Under the pieces are notes generated by a model. It worked only from the letters and a program-made list of their open reading frames with translations, ran no database searches and had not been told where the DNA came from. From an uncultured Collinsella sp. (GTDB lineage Bacteria; Actinomycetota; Coriobacteriia; Coriobacteriales; Coriobacteriaceae): 22,149 nt of DNA. The translations under genes were made by a program, and so were the position numbers. The stretch spans positions 1-22,149 of the forward strand of contig URBB01000023.1 in NCBI GenBank assembly GCA_900545835.1, given 5' to 3'. This document shows positions 13,309 through 21,263 of the stretch, in pieces (positions within the stretch are counted from its first letter, which is position 1; the number at the start of each line of letters is the position of its first letter).

Positions 13309-15024
13309 ATGACGGCCACACCGTGGGGATTCCGGGACATATTGCCCGAGGAGGCTCAGGCGCGCGAGGAGATTGCGCTGACGGTGAAGGGCTGCTTCAG
13401 GGAGCATCATTACCTTCCGGTCGAGACGCCGCTGCTCGAGGACAAGGGTTCGCTTGAGGAAGGCGGCCGCATCGCGGACACGCCGTTTAAGCTCTTTGAC
13501 GATGACGGCCGCCTGCTGGTGGTCCGTTCCGACAACACATTGCCGATCGTGCGTCTGGTTTCGACCCGCATGCGCGCGGCCGACCTGCCCCTACGCCTTC
13601 GCTACGAGGCGCCGGTGGTTCGCGAGTGTCAGCGCAATGCCGGTGGCTCGCGCCAGTTTACACAGCTGGGCTTTGAGCTTATCGGTGCGGGCGATACCGC
13701 GGGCGATGTCGAGATCGTCTCGCTCGTGGCCGAGGCGGTGCGCAAGCTGGCACTTCCCGATGCGCGCATCATCGCAGGCAGCGTGCGTCCTTTTAAGGAA
13801 TTGCTCGCGGTATGCGAGGATCGTGAGCTGGCTGCCGAGGCCCTGCGCTGCGTGCATGCCAACGACTTTGTGGGCCTCGATGCCCGCGTGGCGGCAAGCG
13901 CCGAGTCCGATGCCGTCAAGGCCGCCATTAGCGAGTTGCCGCGTCTGCACGGCGGTGCCGAGGTACTCGACCGCGTGGACGCGCTGCTGGAGGCCGCCGG
14001 TATCGTCGCGCCGCTGACGTGCGAGCTGCGTGCCCTGGTCGAGGGCCTGGCACCCGAGGACGCCCAGGTGCTGTCGTTCGACTTCTCTATCATGAACTCT
14101 TTCGATTACTACACGGGCCTGGTCTTTAAGGCCTATGCCGGCGGCTTGCCCGATCCGGTCGGTTCGGGCGGACGCTATGACTCCATCTTTACCGGCGCAT
14201 TTGGCGCCGGTATCGAGGTGCCGGCGGCGGGCTTCGCCTTTTCGCTCGAGCGCCTGGAGGCCGCGCGCACCTCGGCCGAGGATGCCGCTTCCGATGGCGA
14301 CCATGCCGCGGGCCGTGGCGCCGAGGGCCCGCTGCGCATCGCCGTCCCCAAGGGCTCGCTTAAGGCCGACACGCTCGACGTGCTCGAGGCCGCGGGTCTG
14401 GACGTCTCTGAGCTGCGTGATCCCGGCCGTCACCTGATCGTGCGCGGTCGCGACACGCGTGCCGGCGAGGGCGCGGTCGGCGATATCGAGTTTGTCATCG
14501 TGCGCCCCAGCGATGCGCCTGCCTTTGTGGGTTGCGGCGGTGCCGATTGCGGCATCTGCGGTTGGGACTCGCTCATCGAGGCGGACCTCAACCTGCTGCA
14601 GCTGGTCGATTTGGGCTACGGCCTGTGCACCTTTATCGAGGCGGAGCCCGCGTGGCGCGCCGGTCAGGCCGAGCGCAACTATGCCCGTCGCGGTTCGCTT
14701 CGCGTGGCCACCAAGTACCCGCGCATCGCGAGCGCCTGGTATGCCGAGCGCGGCGTGAATGCCGATATCGTCTCGCTGCACGGCAACATCGAGCTGGGAC
14801 CCATCGTCGGCATGACCGATCGCATCGTGGACATTACCGCCACGGGTGCCACGCTGCGCGACAACGACTTGGTCATCACCGGCCGCATCATGGACTGCAC
14901 GGCCCGCTTCTTTGTCAACCCGGGCGCCGCGCGCCTGGATCCGCGCGTACGCAATCTGGCAGATCGCCTGGCCGCGGCCGTTAAGGACAAGCATTTTGAG
15001 CCCGTCGCGGGCTCGGCACAATAG
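13309..15024 (+). CDS. hisZ/hisG: Fused HisZ-HisG: ATP phosphoribosyltransferase regulatory plus catalytic parts
   Basis: This enzyme joins ATP and PRPP to give phosphoribosyl-ATP, the first and feedback-controlled step of histidine synthesis. The 571-residue frame holds two proteins usually made separately. Residues 1-320 are HisZ, a histidyl-tRNA synthetase paralogue: TPWGFRDILPEEA, VVRSDNTLPIVRL, SFDYYTGLVFKAY and PVGSGGRYD. After an Ala/Asp/Gly linker (about 321-341), the HisG short form runs from residue 342: LRIAVPKGSLKADTLDVLEA, ADCGICGWDSLIEADLNL, LRVATKYPRIASAWY, and the PRPP-binding segment IVDITATGATLRDNDL. HisG short form needs HisZ, so the fusion fixes a 1:1 ratio. The ATG has AGGAGG eight bases upstream. 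No internal stop or frameshift marks the join. Confidence 0.95.
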   Translation: MTATPWGFRDILPEEAQAREEIALTVKGCFREHHYLPVETPLLEDKGSLEEGGRIADTPFKLFDDDGRLLVVRSDNTLPIVRLVSTRMRAADLPLRLRYEAPVVRECQRNAGGSRQFTQLGFELIGAGDTAGDVEIVSLVAEAVRKLALPDARIIAGSVRPFKELLAVCEDRELAAEALRCVHANDFVGLDARVAASAESDAVKAAISELPRLHGGAEVLDRVDALLEAAGIVAPLTCELRALVEGLAPEDAQVLSFDFSIMNSFDYYTGLVFKAYAGGLPDPVGSGGRYDSIFTGAFGAGIEVPAAGFAFSLERLEAARTSAEDAASDGDHAAGRGAEGPLRIAVPKGSLKADTLDVLEAAGLDVSELRDPGRHLIVRGRDTRAGEGAVGDIEFVIVRPSDAPAFVGCGGADCGICGWDSLIEADLNLLQLVDLGYGLCTFIEAEPAWRAGQAERNYARRGSLRVATKYPRIASAWYAERGVNADIVSLHGNIELGPIVGMTDRIVDITATGATLRDNDLVITGRIMDCTARFFVNPGAARLDPRVRNLADRLAAAVKDKHFEPVAGSAQ

Positions 15025-15129
15025 CGCGAGCGCGCACGGGCGCCCCAACGTACGGGCTGCGGGCCGATTGGCGCCGCCGCCCGGCCTCTCGTTTTTCGAA
15101 CACAACCTCGACCGATAGGGGATACCGAT

Positions 15130-16566
15130 ATGAAGACCATCAAGCTTGCTCCCGGTGAGCGCCTCGTTACCAACCAGCTCAACCGCAAGGGCGTGCTACC
15201 GCAAAACATCGTCGACGCCGCCCGCGATATCGTGGCCAACGTGCGCGCCAACGGCGATGCCGCGGTGCGCGATTACTGTCAGCGTTTTGACGGTGTCGAG
15301 CTGCAGAGCTTCCGTCTGCCGCAAGAGCAGGTCGATGCCGCGCTCGAAGGCCTCGACCCTGCCTTTGTCGCCGCGCTCGAGAAGGCCGCGCGTCAGATTC
15401 GTGAATTCCACCAGCGCGAGGTCGAGCAGAGCTGGTTTACCACGCGTGCGGACGGCACGATGCTCGGCGTTAAGGTGACCCCGCTCGCTGCCGCCGGCAT
15501 CTATGTGCCGGGCGGCCGCGCGCAGTATCCCTCCACCGTGCTCATGAATGCCATTCCCGCCAAGGTCGCCGGCGTCAAGCACGTAGTTATGGTGACCCCG
15601 CCGCAAAAAGACGGCCTGATCAGCTCCTACACGCTCGCCGCGGCCAAGCTCGGCGGCGTGGACGAGATCTATATGGTGGGCGGCGCCCAGGCCGTGGCCG
15701 CGCTGGCGTACGGCACCGAGACCATTCCGCGCGTCGACAAAATCACCGGCCCGGGCAACGCCTTTGTTGCCGCGGCCAAGCAGATTGTCTCGGGCGACGT
15801 GGGTATCGACATGGTCGCCGGTCCCTCCGAGGTCTGCGTGCTGGCCGATGCCTCGGCCAAACCTATGGTGGTCGCGGCCGACCTGATGGCGCAGGCCGAG
15901 CACGATCCGCTGGCAGCCTGCTATCTGGTGACCTGCGACGAGCAGTTTGCGCGCGAGGTCGAGGCGGGTATCGATATTCTGGTGGCGCAGTCCCCGCGTG
16001 CCGAGATCACGCGTGCCTCGCTCGATAACGAGGGCACCATCGTGGTGGCCGCCGATATGGCTGCCGCTGTCGAGGCGGTGAACACCGTGGCGCCCGAGCA
16101 CCTTGAGCTGCACTGTAAGGATGCGATGGGCCTGCTCGGCGGCATTCGCAACGCCGGCGCCATCTTTGTGGGCGCTTGGAGCTCCGAGCCGCTCGGCGAT
16201 TACGTTGCCGGCCCCAACCACACGCTGCCGACCGGCGGCACGGCCATGTTCTCCAACCCGCTTTCGGTCGAAGAGTTCGTTAAGCGCTCGAGCGTCATTT
16301 GCTATACGCCCGAGGGTCTGCTCTCCGACGCTCCCGCGACGCAGCGCCTGGCCGAGGCCGAGGGCCTGTGGGCACACGCGCTTTCCGCCGCTCTGCGTCG
16401 CCGTGTGCTGGAGCAGGGCGAGGATGCCGTGAGTGCCGAGTCGCTGGCCGCGGCCGACCTGACCAAGGTTGCCTGGCCGGGCGACGCCGTGGCGACGGTT
16501 GCCGAAGGCGTGGACCTGGCGGCTGCAGGCGCGGATGGCGCCGGTGCGACCGGCGGGGAGGCCTAA
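15130..16566 (+). CDS. hisD: Histidinol dehydrogenase
   Basis: This enzyme oxidises L-histidinol to histidine in two NAD-dependent steps, the last of the pathway. The 478-residue product contains AGIYVPGGRAQYPS, KITGPGNAFVAAAKQIV, GPSEVCVLAD, AQAEHDP (zinc ligand region), APEHLELHCKDA (the general base and zinc side) and AGPNHTLPTGGTA. It is about 40-50 residues longer than the usual 430, the surplus being an Ala/Gly/Glu-rich C-terminus (VAEGVDLAAAGADGAGATGG). The ATG at 15130 is preceded by AGGGGAT. It lies 105 bases after hisZ-hisG; that gap is G/C-rich and holds only a weak GGCCG/CGGCC hairpin with a following GTTTTT that could be a mild attenuator. The stop is one base before the hisC ATG. 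Confidence 0.96.
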   Translation: MKTIKLAPGERLVTNQLNRKGVLPQNIVDAARDIVANVRANGDAAVRDYCQRFDGVELQSFRLPQEQVDAALEGLDPAFVAALEKAARQIREFHQREVEQSWFTTRADGTMLGVKVTPLAAAGIYVPGGRAQYPSTVLMNAIPAKVAGVKHVVMVTPPQKDGLISSYTLAAAKLGGVDEIYMVGGAQAVAALAYGTETIPRVDKITGPGNAFVAAAKQIVSGDVGIDMVAGPSEVCVLADASAKPMVVAADLMAQAEHDPLAACYLVTCDEQFAREVEAGIDILVAQSPRAEITRASLDNEGTIVVAADMAAAVEAVNTVAPEHLELHCKDAMGLLGGIRNAGAIFVGAWSSEPLGDYVAGPNHTLPTGGTAMFSNPLSVEEFVKRSSVICYTPEGLLSDAPATQRLAEAEGLWAHALSAALRRRVLEQGEDAVSAESLAAADLTKVAWPGDAVATVAEGVDLAAAGADGAGATGGEA

Positions 16567-16567
16567 T

Positions 16568-17683
16568 ATGGCCGAGCTGACGCCCCGCATGAAGGAGCTC
16601 GTCCAGCCCTACTTGGCCGGTATTGAGTCCTACGATCCTAACTTTATGCCCACGCGCATCAATCTTTCGGCCAACGAGAACACCTATCCCGTGCCCGCCG
16701 GCGTGCGCGAGGCGGTTGATGCGGCCCTGGCTGCCATGCCGCTCAACCGCTATCCCGATCCCATGTCCAACGACCTGCGCGACGAGCTTGCTGCCTGGCA
16801 TGGCGTGACGCGCGAGAACATCTGCGTGGGCAACGGCGGCGACGAGCTGCTCTATAACTACCTGCTGGCGTTTGGCGGCGCGGGGAGGACCCTGCTCAAC
16901 TGCCCGCCGTGCTTTAGCGAATATGCCTTCTTTGCGTCTCTGTGCCAGACCGAGGTGCGCGATGTGTGGCGCGACCCGGCGACCTTTGAGCTCGACCAAG
17001 CTGCTGTGCTCGCGGCGGCGCCGGAGTGCAACCTTGCGATCGTGACCTCGCCCAACAATCCCACGGGCGATGTGGCGCCGCTCGACTTTGTCGCTGCCCT
17101 GTGCGATGCGTGCCCCGGCATGGTCATGGTCGACGAGGCCTACGTTGAGTTTGCCGACGATTCGTTTGGCGCGGCTACCACGGCGCAGGGGCTTATCGCC
17201 GAGCATCCCAACCTGGTGATTCTGCATACGCTGTCCAAGGCGTTTGGCGCCGCCGGCACGCGTCTGGGCTATGTGATCGCGGCGTCCGAGGTCATCGACG
17301 TGTTCGCGGCGATTCGCCAGATCTACTCGGTCAACGTGCTGAGCCAGGCCGCAGCGCTTGCCTGCGTGCGTGCCCGCGATGCATACGCGCCCGTGGTGGC
17401 GCAGGTTGCATCCGAGCGCGAGCGCGAGTTGTACGCCCTGCGTGCAATGGCTGCCGAGGGCATGCCCGTGGAGGCATGGCCGAGCGCAGCGAACTTTGTG
17501 CTCGTGCGCACGCCGCATGCCACGCGCGTGCGCGAGCGTCTGCGCGACGAGCATTCGATTTTGGTGCGCGACTTTAGCTACGCGCCGGGGCTCGCGGACT
17601 GCCTACGCATTACCGTGGGCACCCCGCAGGAAAACGACAAGGTGCTGGCCGCGTTTGCCGCGCTGGTGAAGGAGGAGATGTAG
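16568..17683 (+). CDS. hisC: Histidinol-phosphate aminotransferase
   Basis: This PLP-dependent fold type I aminotransferase converts imidazole-acetol phosphate and glutamate to histidinol phosphate. The 371-residue product has INLSANENTYPVP (substrate segment), NRYPDP, VGNGGDELLYNYLLAFG (PLP-phosphate side), SPNNPTGD, VMVDEAYVEF (Asp to the pyridine nitrogen) and HTLSKAFGAAGTRLGY, where the lysine holding PLP is residue 224. ATG at 16568 follows the hisD stop by one base and has GGGGAGG in front (about 16556). The stop TAG at 17681-17683 abuts the hisB ATG directly. An in-frame start inside hisD would give an overlap, which I reject. Confidence 0.96.
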   Translation: MAELTPRMKELVQPYLAGIESYDPNFMPTRINLSANENTYPVPAGVREAVDAALAAMPLNRYPDPMSNDLRDELAAWHGVTRENICVGNGGDELLYNYLLAFGGAGRTLLNCPPCFSEYAFFASLCQTEVRDVWRDPATFELDQAAVLAAAPECNLAIVTSPNNPTGDVAPLDFVAALCDACPGMVMVDEAYVEFADDSFGAATTAQGLIAEHPNLVILHTLSKAFGAAGTRLGYVIAASEVIDVFAAIRQIYSVNVLSQAAALACVRARDAYAPVVAQVASERERELYALRAMAAEGMPVEAWPSAANFVLVRTPHATRVRERLRDEHSILVRDFSYAPGLADCLRITVGTPQENDKVLAAFAALVKEEM

Positions 17684-18271
17684 ATGGACCGCTATGCCGA
17701 GGTGACCCGCAAGACGGGCGAGACCGACATTGTCGTAAAGCTCGACCTGGACGGAAGCGGCGTGTGCGATATCTCGACCGGCGTGCCGTTTTTCGACCAC
17801 ATGCTCAACGCTTTTGGCCGCCATGGTCTGTTCGATCTGACGGTGCACGCGGTGGGCGACGTGGAGGTCGATGCGCACCACACCGTCGAGGACACGGGTA
17901 TCGTGCTGGGCGAGGCGTTTTGCCAGGCGCTGGGCGACAAGGCGGGCATTACGCGCTTTGCCGACGCGGCGATTGCCATGGACGAGACGCTCGTGATGGC
18001 CGCCGTTGATATTTCGGGCCGCGGGCAGGCCTACTGCGAGCTGCCCGTGCCGACCGAGCGCGTGGGCGGCTTCGATACCGAGCTGGCCGTCGAGTTCTTC
18101 TACGCCTTTGCGCGCGACGCCAAGCTCACGCTGCACGTGCGCGAGCTGGCGGGCGGCAACTCGCATCACATTATCGAGGCCGCCTTTAAGGCCGTGGGCC
18201 GCACGATGCGCCACGCCTGCGAGCTCGATCCCCGCGTGCAGGGCATCCCCAGCACCAAGGGCTCACTGTAA
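17684..18271 (+). CDS. hisB: Imidazoleglycerol-phosphate dehydratase
   Basis: This enzyme removes water from imidazoleglycerol phosphate to give imidazole-acetol phosphate. The 195-residue product is the stand-alone form: GVPFFDHMLNAFGRHGLFDL near residue 32, VDAHHTVEDTGIVLGEA with the first metal-binding HHxxE, and GNSHHIIEAAFKAVGR with the second. The HAD phosphatase domain fused at the N-terminus in E. coli is absent, so histidinol-phosphate dephosphorylation must come from another gene. The ATG follows the hisC stop directly, with GGAGGAG upstream inside the hisC end. A small hairpin with a T-tail lies immediately after the stop. Confidence 0.97.
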   Translation: MDRYAEVTRKTGETDIVVKLDLDGSGVCDISTGVPFFDHMLNAFGRHGLFDLTVHAVGDVEVDAHHTVEDTGIVLGEAFCQALGDKAGITRFADAAIAMDETLVMAAVDISGRGQAYCELPVPTERVGGFDTELAVEFFYAFARDAKLTLHVRELAGGNSHHIIEAAFKAVGRTMRHACELDPRVQGIPSTKGSL

Positions 18272-18291
18272 CCTGCCAAAAAAGACAGGTT
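18270..18291 (+). terminator. Weak intra-operon hairpin between hisB and hisH
   Basis: AACCTG (18270-18275) pairs with CAGGTT (18286-18291) across an A-rich ten-base loop, followed by TTG. With a 6-bp stem this may cause modest attenuation or mark an mRNA processing point. It is not strong enough to end the operon. Confidence 0.35.
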
Positions 18292-18315
18292 TTGAATGAG
18301 ATAAGGGAGGGTCGC

Positions 18316-19017
18316 GTGGGCGAACCGAAGATCCTGGTGGTCGACTACCACAAGGGCAACTTATCGAGTGTTGTGCGCGGGCTTGCGCGCGCCGGTGCCG
18401 CCGCCTGCACATCGGACGATCCGGAGCAGATCCGCCGCGCCGACGGCCTGGTCATCCCGGGCGTGGGCGCGTTCTATGACGCGATCGCCTTTATGCGCCA
18501 GAGCGGCGAGGCGGACGCGGTGCTCGATGCCGTCGCCGCCGGAACTCCGCTGCTCGGTATCTGCCTGGGCCTTCAGCTATTTTTTGAGCGCGGCAACGAG
18601 GGCGTGCCTGCGGACGAGGGCGCGGTTGCCGATGGCAACACCCCCGAGCAGGCTGGCGGTCCCTGGGTCGATGGCCTGGGTATTATGCGTGGCTCGTGCA
18701 CGCGCTTGGAATCGAGTCGCCTGAAGGTGCCGCACGTGGGCTGGGACCAGGTGCACATGACGCCCGCCGGTGCGGCCGATCCGCTGCTTACTGGTTTTGC
18801 CGAGGGTGCCAACATGTACTTCACCCACAGCTACGCGGTGGCCGACGACGTCGATGACGCCGATGTGTTGGCGCGTACGCACTATACGCGGAGTTTCCCG
18901 TGCATCGTGCGTCATGGCAACGTGTGGGGCTGCCAGTTCCATCCCGAGAAATCCTCCGCGCTGGGGCAGCGTATCCTTAAGAACTTCGTCAACATCGTCG
19001 AGGAGGTTGGCCGATGA
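18316..19017 (+). CDS. hisH: Imidazole glycerol phosphate synthase, glutaminase subunit
   Basis: This class I glutamine amidotransferase makes ammonia that HisF uses to turn PRFAR into imidazoleglycerol phosphate and AICAR. The product has about 233 residues. It starts EPKILVVDYHKGNLSSVVRG, the nucleophile is in GICLGLQLFF (Cys83), and the His-Glu pair is in CQFHPEKS (His209, Glu211). YFTHSY is a further HisH mark. About residues 99-123 there is a loop rich in Asp, Ala and Gly (NEGVPADEGAVADGNT) longer than in many homologues. I chose GTG at 18316, which has GGGAGG five bases upstream. The in-frame TTG at 18292 is upstream of that and lacks such a site. The stop overlaps the hisA ATG in the ATGA arrangement. 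Confidence 0.93.
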   Translation: MGEPKILVVDYHKGNLSSVVRGLARAGAAACTSDDPEQIRRADGLVIPGVGAFYDAIAFMRQSGEADAVLDAVAAGTPLLGICLGLQLFFERGNEGVPADEGAVADGNTPEQAGGPWVDGLGIMRGSCTRLESSRLKVPHVGWDQVHMTPAGAADPLLTGFAEGANMYFTHSYAVADDVDDADVLARTHYTRSFPCIVRHGNVWGCQFHPEKSSALGQRILKNFVNIVEEVGR

Positions 19018-19757
19018 TCCTGTTTCCCGCAATCGATCTGATCGGCGGCAAGGTCGTGCGCCTGGAGCGCGGCGACCGCAGCCGCTGCAAGGTATATTCC
19101 GACGACCCCGTGGCAGTCGCCCGCTCGTTTGCCGAGCAGGGTGCGAGCTGGGTGCACGTCGTCGACCTGTCCGCCGCCTTTGGCGAGGACGAGGACGCGC
19201 GCGCTGCTAACTCGGCGGCGATTAAGGCCATCTGCGGCGTCGACGGTCTGTCTGTGGACGTGGGCGGCGGCGTCCGCTCGCTCGCGCGCATCGACGAGTT
19301 GGCCGGCTACGGTGCGCGTCGCATTGCGCTGGGCACGGTGCTCGTGACCGAGCCGGGTTTTGCCGAGGTGGCGGCCCAAGGCTTTGGCGAGTTGCTGGTG
19401 GCTGACATTGCCGCACGCGACGGCCAGGTCAAGGTGAACGGCTGGCGTGATGGCGCGGGCGTGGCACTCGACGATGCCGTGGCACAGCTCACCGAGCTAG
19501 GTTTTAAGCACCTGGTCTACACCGACATCGCGCGTGACGGCATGCAGACGGGCATCGATGTGGCGGCGTATCGTCATGTGGCCGAGGTCGCGGGCTTTCC
19601 CGTCGTGGCTTCGGGCGGTATCTCGATGCTCGACGACATCCGCGCGCTTGCCGCGGTGGGTGAGGGTGCGATTGAAGGCGCCATTACCGGTCGCGCGCTC
19701 TATGAAGGCAACTTTACGTTGGCCCAGGCGCTGGCTGCCGCCCGAGGGGAGGAGTAG
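19014..19757 (+). CDS. hisA: Phosphoribosylformimino-AICAR-phosphate isomerase
   Basis: This (beta/alpha)8-barrel enzyme isomerises ProFAR to PRFAR. The 247-residue product opens with LFPAIDLIGGKVVRLERGD, which carries the catalytic Asp near residue 8. It contains DVGGGVRSLARI (phosphate-binding loop), the second Asp in YTDIARDGMQTG, and ASGGISMLDDI. Asp and Arg/Gly patterns separate HisA from the related HisF that follows. ATG overlaps the hisH stop (ATGA), with GAGGAGG ahead of it. Only three bases separate its stop from the hisF ATG. Confidence 0.97.
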   Translation: MILFPAIDLIGGKVVRLERGDRSRCKVYSDDPVAVARSFAEQGASWVHVVDLSAAFGEDEDARAANSAAIKAICGVDGLSVDVGGGVRSLARIDELAGYGARRIALGTVLVTEPGFAEVAAQGFGELLVADIAARDGQVKVNGWRDGAGVALDDAVAQLTELGFKHLVYTDIARDGMQTGIDVAAYRHVAEVAGFPVVASGGISMLDDIRALAAVGEGAIEGAITGRALYEGNFTLAQALAAARGEE

Positions 19758-19760
19758 CCC

Positions 19761-20543
19761 ATGCTTACCAAACGCGTAATTCCCTGCCTGGACGTCAAGG
19801 ACGGCCGCGTGGTCAAGGGCGTCAACTTTGTGAGCTTGCGCGATGCGGGCGATCCGGTGGAGTTGGCGCGCGCCTACGACTGCGAGGGCGCGGACGAGGT
19901 CGTCTTCCTGGACATTACCGCCACGAGCGATAACCGCGCGACGACCATCGAGATGGCGGCGCATGCAGCCGAGGAGCTGGCCATTCCCTATACCGTGGGC
20001 GGCGGCTTTCGCGACCTGGCAGGCATGCGCACCATGGTTGCCGCCGGTGCCGACAAGGTGTCGCTCAACTCGGCGGCCGTGCGCGACCCGTCGTTGATTA
20101 GCCAGGCTGCCGCGGCGTTTGGCAGCCAGGCCGTGGTCGTGGCGATTGATGCCAAGCGTGTGGGCCTGCCCGGCGAGCCGGGTGCCGATAGGTGGGAGGT
20201 CTTCACGGCGGGCGGTCGCAACGCCACGGGTATCGATGCGGTGGCGTGGGCCGAGGAAGCGGCTCGTCGCGGCGCCGGCGAAATCCTACTGACCAGTATG
20301 GATCGCGATGGCACCAAGGCCGGCTTTGATTTGGCGCTCACCCGCGCCGTGGCGCGCGCGGTGCCGATTCCCGTCATCGCGAGCGGCGGCGTGGGTACGC
20401 TCGAGCATTTTGCCGAGGGTGTGATTGAGGGTGAGGCCGATGCCGTACTGGCAGCAAGTGTCTTTCACTTTGGAACCTTCAGCATCCGCCAGGTGAAGGA
20501 ATACATGGCCTCTCAAGGTATTCCCGTGAGATTGGATTTTTAA
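19761..20543 (+). CDS. hisF: Imidazole glycerol phosphate synthase, cyclase subunit
   Basis: This barrel enzyme accepts ammonia from HisH to cyclise PRFAR. The 260-residue product begins LTKRVIPCLDVKDGRVVKGV, with the catalytic Asp of the first half (Asp11). It has TVGGGFRDLAGM (phosphate loop), the second Asp in LLTSMDRDGTKAGFD, and VIASGGVGTLEHF. Residues GPDKVSLN-like (ADKVSLNSAAV) mark the family. GAGGAG upstream supports the ATG. The stop TAA is followed directly by the hisI ATG. Confidence 0.97.
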   Translation: MLTKRVIPCLDVKDGRVVKGVNFVSLRDAGDPVELARAYDCEGADEVVFLDITATSDNRATTIEMAAHAAEELAIPYTVGGGFRDLAGMRTMVAAGADKVSLNSAAVRDPSLISQAAAAFGSQAVVVAIDAKRVGLPGEPGADRWEVFTAGGRNATGIDAVAWAEEAARRGAGEILLTSMDRDGTKAGFDLALTRAVARAVPIPVIASGGVGTLEHFAEGVIEGEADAVLAASVFHFGTFSIRQVKEYMASQGIPVRLDF

Positions 20544-20873
20544 ATGGAGCAAGTGGCAACTGCGTTCGAGCTCAAATACGACGCCAAGGGGCTGATTCCT
20601 TGTGTTGTTCAGCAATATGACACCGGTGAGGTGCTTATGGTTGCTTGGATGAACGAGGAGTCGGTGGGGCTGACGCTCAAGACCGGTACCACGTGGTTTT
20701 GGAGCCGCAGTCGCCAGGAGCTCTGGAACAAGGGTGCGACGAGCGGCAATATGCAAGAGGTCAAGGAGCTCTGGGCCGACTGCGATAGCGATACGCTGCT
20801 GGTCAAGGTCGACTCGCCGGGTCCGGCCTGCCATACCGGCAACCGTACCTGCTTCTTTAAGAAACTCGCGTAG
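20544..20873 (+). CDS. hisI: Phosphoribosyl-AMP cyclohydrolase
   Basis: This zinc enzyme opens the adenine ring of PR-AMP, the third step. The 109-residue product is the single-domain form, with VLMVAWMNEESV, TTWFWSRSRQELWNKGATSG, the metal-side DCDSDTLLV, and ACHTGNRTCFF with Cys ligands. The ATG directly follows the hisF stop and has no clear ribosome-binding site of its own, so it probably relies on coupling with hisF. The partner domain, HisE, is a separate gene right after it; the two are fused in E. coli. Confidence 0.97.
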   Translation: MEQVATAFELKYDAKGLIPCVVQQYDTGEVLMVAWMNEESVGLTLKTGTTWFWSRSRQELWNKGATSGNMQEVKELWADCDSDTLLVKVDSPGPACHTGNRTCFFKKLA

Positions 20874-20918
20874 GGCGGGCGCTCGATTAGACGCTCGGCC
20901 ACCAGAAAGGATTGAACT

Positions 20919-21236
20919 ATGGGTGTGCGCACCGCAAACGTTCAGGATGGAAATATCGGAGAGACGCTGACAGGTCTGGCCGAGGTGATTCACGGTCGTC
21001 GTGATGCATCGCCGCAGGAAAGCTATACCGCGCGTCTGCTGACCGACGTCGAGGATGAGCTGCTCAAGAAGCTTGCCGAGGAGTCGAGCGAGGTGATCAT
21101 GGCCTGCAAGGATAACGATCACGATCACATCCGCTACGAGGCCGGCGACCTGATCTACCACCTGCTCGTAACCCTTGAGCGCTACGGTATCACCCTCGAC
21201 GAGCTTGCCGGCGAACTCAACGCCCGCCGTCACTAG
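20919..21236 (+). CDS. hisE: Phosphoribosyl-ATP pyrophosphatase
   Basis: This all-alpha MazG-fold enzyme hydrolyses PR-ATP to PR-AMP and pyrophosphate, the second step. The 105-residue product has GETLTGLAEVIHGRRDASPQ, SYTARLL, the metal-binding KKLAEESSEVIMACKD, and YEAGDLIYHLLVTLERYG. AGAAAGGA about eight bases upstream supports the ATG. It is the last gene of the operon, 45 bases after hisI. Only 27 bases separate its stop from the end of the convergent phosphatase gene. Confidence 0.96.
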   Translation: MGVRTANVQDGNIGETLTGLAEVIHGRRDASPQESYTARLLTDVEDELLKKLAEESSEVIMACKDNDHDHIRYEAGDLIYHLLVTLERYGITLDELAGELNARRH

Positions 21237-21263
21237 TCATTGGGGACGTTCTTAAACGACTAG
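21237..21263. repeat. Possible half-palindrome remnant between hisE and the phosphatase gene
   Basis: The 27 bases contain GGGGACGTTCTTAAACGACT (21242-21261), which looks like one arm of an extragenic palindrome I associate with REP-type elements. CTAGT (21233-21237) and ACTAG (21259-21263) bracket it as inverted repeats. No matching second arm is present and there is no T-run, so the region lacks an obvious terminator for either convergent gene. Confidence 0.35.
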
